From the NCBI GenBank assembly GCA_035545535.1, contig DASZYF010000100.1, positions 1 to 22,060 on the forward strand: DNA of 22,060 nucleotides. Reading direction: 5' to 3'. The notes under the pieces were generated by a model. The model had not been told where the DNA came from. It saw nothing but the letters and a program-made list of their open reading frames with translations, and made no database searches. Each line of letters starts with the position of its first letter. Within the stretch, counting starts at the first letter, position 1. A program made the position numbers and the translations under genes. The stretch comes from DASZYF01 sp035545535 (GTDB taxonomy: Bacteria; Actinomycetota; Actinomycetes; Mycobacteriales; CAJCIY01). Shown here in pieces: positions 1-5,977 of the stretch.

Positions 1-207
1 GACGATGACCTCGTTCTCCTCGTCGGAGAGCGTCGGCGCCTCGCCGGTGGTCCCGTAGAGCACCAGGCCGTCGTTGCCGCCCGCCGGCGAGACGAGGTGC
101 TGCGCGAGCTCCTGGGCGCCCGCGACGTCGAGTCGGCCGTCAGCCGTGAACGGCGTGACCATTGCGGTCAGGACGCGCCCGAACGGCGCTGCGGCGAGCA
201 CTCCCAC
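1..207 (-). CDS. dapA: 4-hydroxy-tetrahydrodipicolinate synthase, N-terminal fragment
   Basis: This is the first 69 codons of a class I aldolase that condenses pyruvate with aspartate semialdehyde in lysine/diaminopimelate synthesis. The gene runs off the left edge. The visible translation contains APFGRVLTAMVTPF followed by GLVLYGTTGEAPTLS, the typical DapA N-terminus with the substrate-binding GTTGE loop at about residues 53-57. The Schiff-base lysine lies outside the window. I chose the GTG at 207 because the APFGRVLTAM stretch, usual in actinobacterial DapA, lies upstream of the first ATG (162), and because TAGCCT sits 7 nt before it. GTG 201 is an alternative. There is no good Shine-Dalgarno sequence, so the transcript may be leaderless. 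The gene is divergent from efeU. Family assignment is firm; the exact start is inferred. Confidence 0.9.
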   Translation of the reverse strand, partial: MGVLAAAPFGRVLTAMVTPFTADGRLDVAGAQELAQHLVSPAGGNDGLVLYGTTGEAPTLSDEENEVIV

Positions 208-214
208 GGGGTCG

Positions 215-220
215 AGGCTA
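215..220 (-). promoter_or_regulatory. Candidate -10 box of dapA (leaderless arrangement)
   Basis: On the minus strand the hexamer TAGCCT lies 7 nt before the GTG at 207. It matches the actinobacterial TANNNT -10 pattern and would place the transcript start at or next to the start codon. No -35 element is recognisable. The same hexamer and spacing occur before thyA. Confidence 0.4.
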
Positions 221-295
221 GGCCACCTCGGTTGCGCCCCCCACGGGGTTCCCGCGGGAGGCCCTGCGTCCGCATGGGTGAGCGCTCACTCTGGC

Positions 296-325
296 TTGTC
301 CGAACCCGAGGGCTATGGTTAAGTT
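296..325 (+). promoter_or_regulatory. Candidate efeUOB promoter
   Basis: TTGTCC (296-301) and TAAGTT (320-325) are separated by 18 nt and sit in an AT-rich patch of an otherwise GC-rich intergenic region, 45 nt before the efeU start. The spacing and sequence fit a sigma-70-type promoter. Assignment rests on pattern only. Confidence 0.4.
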
Positions 326-332
326 GCCTTTA
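319..332 (+). promoter_or_regulatory. Imperfect palindrome, possible iron-regulator operator
   Basis: TTAAG-TTGC-CTTTA is an inverted repeat with one mismatch that overlaps the candidate -10 of the iron-uptake operon. Together with the preceding TATGG it partly resembles the DtxR/IdeR box. My hand alignment to the 19-base consensus matches only about half the positions, mostly in the left half. The location is right for iron-dependent repression, but the match is weak. Confidence 0.3.
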
Positions 333-354
333 GTGATCGGTGTGAGCCGGGTGT

Positions 355-362
355 GGAGGAGG
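355..362 (+). promoter_or_regulatory. Ribosome binding site that fixes the efeU start
   Basis: GGAGGAGG lies 8 nt upstream of the GTG at 371. The in-frame GTG codons at 353 and 362 overlap or precede this site and are therefore unlikely starts. Confidence 0.8.
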
Positions 363-370
363 TGTCGTCG

Positions 371-1222
371 GTGCTGGCGACGTTCGTCATCGGCCTGCGC
401 GAGGGTCTCGAGGCGGCGCTGATCGTCGGGATCATCGCCGCGTTCCTCAAGCAGCAGGGCCGCAGCGACGCGCTGCGCCAGGTGTGGACCGGAGTCGGGA
501 TCGCGCTCGCGATCTGCATCGGCGTCGGCGTCGCGCTCAAGGTCCTCGACGACGACCTCCCCCAGCGCGAGCAGGAGGGGCTCGAGACGGTCATCGGCCT
601 GCTGGCGGTCTCGATGGTCACGTACATGATCATCTGGATGAAGCGCCACTCGCGCGACCTCAAGAGGGACCTCGAGGGCGCCGCGGGCAGCGCACTGGCG
701 CGCAACAGCACCCGCGCCCTCGTCCTCATGGCCTTCCTGGCCGTCATGCGCGAGGGCATCGAGACCGCGGTCTTCCTCATCGCCGCGTTCAACGCGAGCA
801 CCAACGCGAGCTCCGCCGGCGGCGGCGCGCTGCTCGGCGTCGTGCTCGCCTCGATCCTCGGGCTCGCGATCTACCGCGGCGGTGTGAGCCTCAACCTGAG
901 CAAGTTCTTCCGCATCACCGGACTCGTGCTCGTGCTCGTCGCCGCCGGGCTCGTGGCCACCGCCGCGCACACCGCGCACGAGGCGACGTGGCTGAACGCC
1001 GGTCAGGGCCGGGCGTTCGACCTCACCTGGCTGGTGCGGCCCGGCACACCGGTCTCCAGCCTGTTCACCGGCGTGCTCGGCATCCAGCCGCGGCCGGTCG
1101 TCATCGAGGTCGTCGTCTACCTCGCCTACCTCGTGCCCCTCGCGCTGTACGTCGCCTGGCCGCAGCGACGACCGCCGGTCACGCGGGCACCCGCGGAGGA
1201 CCGCGTCCTCGCGGCCGTCTGA
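371..1222 (+). CDS. efeU: Iron permease EfeU (FTR1/OFeT family)
   Basis: A 283-residue polytopic membrane protein that carries iron across the cytoplasmic membrane. Both signature iron-binding REXXE motifs are present: REGLE at residues 10-14 and REGIE at 127-131. Hydrophobic segments are spread along the chain (about 1-30, 35-60, 70-95, 120-145, 150-175, 180-205 and 240-265), consistent with seven helices. The length is normal for EfeU. The start at 371 is set by the GGAGGAGG site and gives VLATFVIGLREGLE, the usual N-terminus of the family. It is the first gene of efeU-efeO-efeB, with 57 nt before efeO. It is probably iron-regulated through the upstream palindrome. No frameshift is seen, unlike the disrupted efeU of E. 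coli K-12. Confidence 0.95.
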   Translation: MLATFVIGLREGLEAALIVGIIAAFLKQQGRSDALRQVWTGVGIALAICIGVGVALKVLDDDLPQREQEGLETVIGLLAVSMVTYMIIWMKRHSRDLKRDLEGAAGSALARNSTRALVLMAFLAVMREGIETAVFLIAAFNASTNASSAGGGALLGVVLASILGLAIYRGGVSLNLSKFFRITGLVLVLVAAGLVATAAHTAHEATWLNAGQGRAFDLTWLVRPGTPVSSLFTGVLGIQPRPVVIEVVVYLAYLVPLALYVAWPQRRPPVTRAPAEDRVLAAV

Positions 1223-1279
1223 CGCACCACGACCTCGCACCCCACCACGCACCCACCTGTACGAGTCGGGAGGATCCCT

Positions 1280-2476
1280 GTGCCTGCACGTGCCCGAGCC
1301 GGCGCCGGCGTGACCGCCGCCCTCATCGCGACCGCCCTCGGCGCGGCCGCCTGTGGCAGCAGCACGAGCACCGGCGCGACCACGTCCGGAGGCACCGGCG
1401 CCACCCCGATCACCGTGCAGCTGACGAGCAGCGGCTGCACCCTCTCCGCGTCGGCCGCGCCGGCCGGCCCCGCGAGGTTCACCGTGACGAACAAGGACGC
1501 CGACGCGGTCACCGAGGCCGAGCTGGTGTCGGGCAGCCGCATCCTCGGCGAGAAGGAGAACATCGCCCCCGGCCTGTCCGGCGCGTTCTCCCTCGACCTG
1601 CAGCCCGGCACCTACTCGATGAAGTGCCCGGGCGGCTCGGGCCCCGAGGAGGTGCCGTTCACCGTCACCGGCACGGCCGCGTCGTCCGCGGCGTCCGGCT
1701 CGGCCGGGACGGGCTCGTCGTCCGCCGCGGACGGCGGCGCGCTGCAGGCCGCCACCACCGGGTACGTCGCGTACGTGCAGCAGGAGGTCGGCGCGCTGGA
1801 GACCTCGACCGAGGCCTTCGTCGACGCCGTGAAGGCGGGCGACATCGCGAAGGCGAAGTCGCTCTACGGCCCGGCGCGCGTGCACTACGAGCGCATCGAG
1901 CCGGTCGCGGAGTCCTTCGGCGACCTCGACCCGGAGATCGACGCGCGCATCGCCGACGTCGCCGACCCGTCGAATTGGACCGGCTTCCACCGCCTGGAGA
2001 AGGCGCTCTGGGCCGACAAGAGCCTCACCGGCATGACACCGGTCGCCGAGGGCCTCGAGGCCGACGTCGAGAACCTCAACACCCTGGTCCAGACGGTCAC
2101 GTTCCAGCCCGCGCAGCTGGCCAACGGGGCGACCGAGCTCCTCGACGAGGTCAGCCGGTCGAAGATCACCGGCGAGGAAGAGGCCTACAGCCACATCGAC
2201 CTCGTCGACTTCCAGGCCAACGTCGACGGAGCGCGGAAGGCGTTCGAGCTGCTCGAGCCCGCCCTGAAGGCGAAGGACGCCGACCTCGCCGGCACCATCA
2301 GCGAGCGGTTCGACGCGGTGAGCACCGCGCTGAAGAAGTACCGCACCGGAGACGGTCCGACCGACTTCCAGACCTACGACCGGGTCCCGGCCGCGGACCA
2401 CAAGGTGCTCGCCGGCGTGGTCGACGCGCTCGCCGAGCCGCTGTCGCAGGTAGCGGCGGAGGTCGTGGGCTCGTGA
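1280..2476 (+). CDS. efeO: Iron uptake lipoprotein EfeO (cupredoxin-like plus M75 domain)
   Basis: A 398-residue exported protein thought to bind iron and hand it to EfeU. It begins with a lipoprotein signal peptide whose lipobox LGAAAC places the lipidated cysteine at residue 25. A cupredoxin-like (Cup) domain follows at about 40-130, then an Ala/Ser/Gly-rich linker at about 130-158. The rest is an imelysin/M75-type helical domain with the characteristic GFHRLEKALW motif (H237, E240). Length and domain order are typical of full-size EfeO. The GTG start at 1280 is preceded by GGGAGG with 6 nt spacing. The stop codon overlaps the efeB start in GTGA, so the two genes are probably translationally coupled. 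Confidence 0.95.
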   Translation: MPARARAGAGVTAALIATALGAAACGSSTSTGATTSGGTGATPITVQLTSSGCTLSASAAPAGPARFTVTNKDADAVTEAELVSGSRILGEKENIAPGLSGAFSLDLQPGTYSMKCPGGSGPEEVPFTVTGTAASSAASGSAGTGSSSAADGGALQAATTGYVAYVQQEVGALETSTEAFVDAVKAGDIAKAKSLYGPARVHYERIEPVAESFGDLDPEIDARIADVADPSNWTGFHRLEKALWADKSLTGMTPVAEGLEADVENLNTLVQTVTFQPAQLANGATELLDEVSRSKITGEEEAYSHIDLVDFQANVDGARKAFELLEPALKAKDADLAGTISERFDAVSTALKKYRTGDGPTDFQTYDRVPAADHKVLAGVVDALAEPLSQVAAEVVGS

Positions 2477-3696
2477 GCGTCTCGCGACGGGCGTTCCTCG
2501 GGGGCGCCGGCGCGGCGGGCGCCGGCCTCGTCGCCGCGTCGTGCAGCTCTTCCCGGAAGAGCCCGGCGGCGGCCGACGACGTCGTCGCGTTCCACGGCGC
2601 CAACCAGGCGGGCATCGCCACTCCCCCGCAGGACCGGCTCGCGTTCGCGGCGTTCGACGTCATGCCCGGCACCACCCGTGCCGAGCTGGCGACGCTGCTG
2701 CGCACGTGGACCGATGCCGCTGCGCGCATGACCGCGGGCCTGCCCGTCGTGCCCGACGACGCGGCCCGCCCGGAGGCGCCGCCGCAGGACACCGGCGAGG
2801 CGGCCGGGCTGCCCGCGGCGCACCTCACGATCACCATCGGGTTCGGCCCCAGCCTGTTCGACGACCGGTTCGGGCTGGCGCACAAGCTCCCCGCGGCGCT
2901 CGCGCGCATCCCCGCGCTGCCGGGCGACGACCTCGACCCGGCGATCAGCGACGGCGACATCTGCGTGCAGGCATGCGCCGACGATCCGCAGGTCGCCTTC
3001 CACGCCGTGCGCAACCTGCGCCGCCTCGCGTTCGGCACCGCGGCGCTGCGCTGGTTCCAGCTCGGCTTCTCGAAGACGTCGTCCACGCTCACCGGCACCG
3101 CCACACCCCGCAACCTGCTCGGGTTCAAGGACGGCACGAACAACATCACGAGCGACGACCACGCGGGGCTCGCCGCGCACGTCTGGGTCGGCGCCGAGAC
3201 CGACCAGGCCTGGATGAAGGGCGGCAGCTACGCCGTCACGCGTCGCATCGCGATGCGTCTCGAGGCGTGGGACCGCGACAACCTCGCGGACCAGGAGAAC
3301 GTCATCGGCCGCCACAAGATCAGCGGGGCGCCGCTGGGGGCCGCGGCCGAGCACGATGCCGTCCCGCTCACGGCGAAGAACGCCGACGGCACGGCGGTGG
3401 TGCCGATGGATGCGCACATCCGCCTCGCCGCGCCGAGCGAGAACGCCGGTCTGCGCATCCTGCGCCGCGGTTACAGCTTCACCGATGGGACCGACCCGGA
3501 CACGGGCGAGCTCGACGCCGGCCTGTTCTTCATCGCGTACCAGCAGGACCCGCGCAAGCAGTTCGTCGCGCTGCAGCGCAAGCTCGGTGCGCACGACGCG
3601 CTCAACGAGTACATCCAGCACCGCAGCAGCGCGGTGTTCGCCGTGCCGCCCGGCACGCAGCCCGGTGGCTTCGTCGGCGAAGGCCTTTTCGCCTAG
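2473..3696 (+). CDS. efeB: Deferrochelatase/DyP-type haem peroxidase EfeB
   Basis: A 407-residue dye-decolourising peroxidase, the third component of the EfeUOB system. It has a twin-arginine signal (SRRAFLGG at residues 4-11) and an AASCSSS stretch that could make it a Tat-exported lipoprotein. The DyP signature GFKDGTNN starts at residue 217, with the catalytic aspartate at 220. A candidate proximal haem histidine is H315 in MDAHIRLAAP, and the conserved arginine region RILRRGYSF follows. In this family haem and peroxide chemistry assists iron release or ferrous oxidation; the exact role is debated. The GTG start overlaps the efeO stop by 4 nt. At its 3' end the TAG stop interlocks with the murI stop in a CTAG tetranucleotide. 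Confidence 0.95.
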   Translation: MSVSRRAFLGGAGAAGAGLVAASCSSSRKSPAAADDVVAFHGANQAGIATPPQDRLAFAAFDVMPGTTRAELATLLRTWTDAAARMTAGLPVVPDDAARPEAPPQDTGEAAGLPAAHLTITIGFGPSLFDDRFGLAHKLPAALARIPALPGDDLDPAISDGDICVQACADDPQVAFHAVRNLRRLAFGTAALRWFQLGFSKTSSTLTGTATPRNLLGFKDGTNNITSDDHAGLAAHVWVGAETDQAWMKGGSYAVTRRIAMRLEAWDRDNLADQENVIGRHKISGAPLGAAAEHDAVPLTAKNADGTAVVPMDAHIRLAAPSENAGLRILRRGYSFTDGTDPDTGELDAGLFFIAYQQDPRKQFVALQRKLGAHDALNEYIQHRSSAVFAVPPGTQPGGFVGEGLFA

Positions 3697-4532
3697 GACC
3701 CGACGGTCAGCGCCTCGGCGGTGAAGCCGTCGACCCGGTTGACCGCTCCCATCTCGGGGCCGAGGAAGCGATGGCCCAGCTGCTGGAACGACACCGGGTC
3801 GCCGGTGGCCAGGAAGCGGTGCTGCGGCGCGGCCGCCGTGTCGGCCCGCGCGAGGTCGTCGCGCACGAGCACGCGGTAGACGTCGGTCGCGGTCTCGTCG
3901 GCGCTGCTGACGACGGTGACGCCGTCGCCCACGAGGTAGCGGATCGGCGCCGCGAGCAGCGGGTAGTGCGTGCAGCCGAGGACGAGGGTGTCGACGTCGG
4001 CGCTGACGATCGGCGCGAGGTAGTCCGACAGCACGTCGAGCAGCTCGGGGCCGTGCGTGATGCCGCGCTCGACGAAGTCGACGAGCTGCGGGCAGGCGCG
4101 CGACGTGACCTCGATGTGCGGGACCGCGGCGAACGCGTCCTCGTACGCGCCGCTGGTGACGGTCGCCTGCGTGGCGATGACGCCGACCCGACCCGAGCGC
4201 GTGGCCGCGGCGGCGCGGCGCACGGCCGGGCGGATGACCTCGACCACCGGGATGGCGTAGCGCTCGCGGGCGTCGTTGAGGCACGCGGCGCTCGCCGAGT
4301 TGCACGCCACGACGAGCAGCTTCACACCCTCGTCGACGAGGTAGTCCATGATCTCGAGCGCCATCTCGCGCACCCGCGCGATCGGCTGCGGTCCGTACGG
4401 CGTGCGCGCGGTGTCGCCGACGTAGACGATCTCCTCGTGCGGCATCTGGTCGAGGAGCGCCCGGGCGACCGTGAGCCCGCCGACACCGGAGTCGAACACG
4501 CCGATCGGGGCGTCGCGCCGCGGACCGGTCAC
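3693..4532 (-). CDS. murI: Glutamate racemase
   Basis: A 279-residue cofactor-independent racemase that makes D-glutamate for peptidoglycan. Motifs are GVFDSGVGG (D14, S15), ACNSASA with catalytic C77, and LGCTHYPLL with catalytic C187, so both acid/base cysteines are present. The length is normal. An upstream extension is open, but the GTG at 4532 gives VTGPRRDAPIGVFDSG, has GGAGGG just upstream, and overlaps the folA stop in GTGA. It is the last gene of thyA-folA-murI. It ends tail-to-tail against efeB with a 4-nt overlap of stop codons and no space for a separate terminator. Confidence 0.95.
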   Translation of the reverse strand: MTGPRRDAPIGVFDSGVGGLTVARALLDQMPHEEIVYVGDTARTPYGPQPIARVREMALEIMDYLVDEGVKLLVVACNSASAACLNDARERYAIPVVEVIRPAVRRAAAATRSGRVGVIATQATVTSGAYEDAFAAVPHIEVTSRACPQLVDFVERGITHGPELLDVLSDYLAPIVSADVDTLVLGCTHYPLLAAPIRYLVGDGVTVVSSADETATDVYRVLVRDDLARADTAAAPQHRFLATGDPVSFQQLGHRFLGPEMGAVNRVDGFTAEALTVGS

Positions 4533-5041
4533 GCCGCCCTCCGCACGTGCTCGACGATGCGGTAGCGCAGGCCGCTCGCCTCTGACACGGCCCACTCGCC
4601 CACGTCCGCGGCACGCCACTCCGGGCCGAGGACCGGCGCGTGCACGTCACCGTCGAAGCGCGCGTCGATCTCGGTGACGATCGCGCGGTGCGCGTGCGGC
4701 TCGAGCGCTGCGTAGACCTGCGCGCCGCCCGCGACCCAGAGGTCGTCATCAGCATCCCGATGGGCATCGAGCAGGTCCGCGACGCTCCCGTACGTGCGCA
4801 CACCGGGTTCGTCGAGCGCCCTCGAGGTCAGCACGACGGTGTCGCGTCCGGGCAACGGGCGCACGGCGGCGGGCAGCGACGCGTAGGTGCGCCGGCCCAT
4901 GACGACGGTCCCGCCCATCGTCGTCGCCTTGAAGTGCTTCAGGTCCTCGGGCAGGTGCCACGGCAGATCACCGTCGCGGCCGATGCACCCGTTGCTGGCC
5001 TGCGCCCAGATCAGCGCGATGCTCACCGGACCCGCCGTCAC
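4529..5041 (-). CDS. folA: Dihydrofolate reductase
   Basis: A 170-residue DHFR that reduces dihydrofolate to tetrahydrofolate with NADPH. The N-terminal half shows the Met20-loop region SNGCIGRDGDLPWHLPED, with the substrate-binding acid at D33, followed by MGRRTYASL. WVAGGAQVY carries the cofactor-binding GG. Length is normal. The GTG start at 5041 overlaps the thyA stop in GTGA, and its own stop overlaps murI the same way. Placement directly after thyA is functionally sensible, because ThyA produces the dihydrofolate that this enzyme recycles. Confidence 0.95.
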   Translation of the reverse strand: MTAGPVSIALIWAQASNGCIGRDGDLPWHLPEDLKHFKATTMGGTVVMGRRTYASLPAAVRPLPGRDTVVLTSRALDEPGVRTYGSVADLLDAHRDADDDLWVAGGAQVYAALEPHAHRAIVTEIDARFDGDVHAPVLGPEWRAADVGEWAVSEASGLRYRIVEHVRRAA

Positions 5042-5880
5042 ACTGCGACGGCGCCGCGCAGCGCCGGGTGGTGCTCGTAGCCGTGCAGCTGCACGTCGTC
5101 GAAGGAGTACTCGAAGAGCGACGGTGCCTTCGTGAGCTCGAGGGTCGGGAACGGGAACGGCGGGCGCTCGATCTGCGTGCGCACCTGCTCGAGGTGGTTG
5201 CTGTAGATGTGGCAGTCGCCGCCGACCCAGACGAAGTCACCGACGTCGAGACCGACCTGCTGGGCGACCATGTGCGTCAGCAGCGCATAGCTCGCGATGT
5301 TGAACGGGACGCCGAGGAACAGGTCGGCGCTGCGCTGGTAGAGCTGGCAGGAGAGCCGGCCGTCGGCGACGTAGAACTGGAACAGCGCGTGGCACGGCAT
5401 CAGCGCCATCGCGTCGAGCTCGGCGACGTTCCACGCCGACACCACCATGCGGCGCGAGTCGGGGTTGGTGCGCAACGTCTGCAGCACGTCGCTGATCTGG
5501 TCGATGTGCTGCCCGTCCGGAGTGGGCCACGACCGCCACTGCACGCCGTACACGGGACCGAGCGAGCCGTCCTCGGCGGCCCACTCGTCCCAGATGGTGA
5601 CGCCCTGCTCCTGCAGCCAGCGCACGTTGCTGTCGCCGCGCAGGAACCACAGCAGCTCGATGACGAGCGAGCGCAGGTGCACGCGCTTCGTCGTGATCAG
5701 CGGGAAGCCCTGCGACAGGTCGTAGCGCAGACGCTCGCCGAACAGGCTGAGCGTGCCGGTGCCGGTGCGGTCGGACTTCACCGCGCCGCGCTCGAGGACC
5801 GCGCGGAGCAGGTCCTCGTACTGGGTGTCGGCCCGCGTCCCGGCGAGGGTGGAGACCTCGCTCGGATGGGTCGCCGTCAC
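5038..5880 (-). CDS. thyA: Thymidylate synthase (ThyA type)
   Basis: A 280-residue folate-dependent thymidylate synthase that makes dTMP from dUMP and methylene-tetrahydrofolate. The catalytic cysteine is C163 in MPCHALFQFYV. Also visible are the phosphate-binding SDRTGTGT near the N-terminus, RSADLFLGVPFNIASYALL (dUMP and folate contacts) and GDCHIYSNH. This is the classical ThyA enzyme rather than the flavin-dependent ThyX that many actinobacteria use. The GTG at 5880 has GGGAG only 2 nt upstream, too close for a normal ribosome site, whereas TAGCCT lies 7 nt upstream, which suggests leaderless translation. It is the first gene of thyA-folA-murI. Confidence 0.95.
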   Translation of the reverse strand: MTATHPSEVSTLAGTRADTQYEDLLRAVLERGAVKSDRTGTGTLSLFGERLRYDLSQGFPLITTKRVHLRSLVIELLWFLRGDSNVRWLQEQGVTIWDEWAAEDGSLGPVYGVQWRSWPTPDGQHIDQISDVLQTLRTNPDSRRMVVSAWNVAELDAMALMPCHALFQFYVADGRLSCQLYQRSADLFLGVPFNIASYALLTHMVAQQVGLDVGDFVWVGGDCHIYSNHLEQVRTQIERPPFPFPTLELTKAPSLFEYSFDDVQLHGYEHHPALRGAVAV

Positions 5881-5887
5881 GTCTCCC

Positions 5888-5893
5888 AGGCTA
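5888..5893 (-). promoter_or_regulatory. Candidate -10 box of thyA (leaderless arrangement)
   Basis: On the minus strand TAGCCT is followed by 7 nt and then the thyA GTG, identical in hexamer and spacing to the dapA start. No -35 element is recognisable in the GC-rich sequence upstream. Confidence 0.4.
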
Positions 5894-5977
5894 CGTGGCC
5901 GCCTCCGGCGCCCGGCCCACGACTCGCCTTGACCGGCCGGCCGCGAGGTGCGCAGCAGGGGCCCGGTCCAGCCGGGG

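Noticed and set aside
353..370. An earlier efeU start at GTG 353 or GTG 362
   Set aside because: Both lie upstream of or inside the GGAGGAGG ribosome site, and the EfeU family N-terminus begins at the GTG at 371.
218..2401. A 727-codon minus-strand frame, and a 1070-codon plus-strand frame at 484-3696
   Set aside because: The first is antisense to efeU and efeO. The second is out of frame with efeU and efeO and only becomes the true efeB frame after 2473.
5929..5957. A plus-strand promoter beginning with TTGACC
   Set aside because: No -10-like hexamer follows at 16-19 nt, and it would point into the 3' end of an antisense gene.
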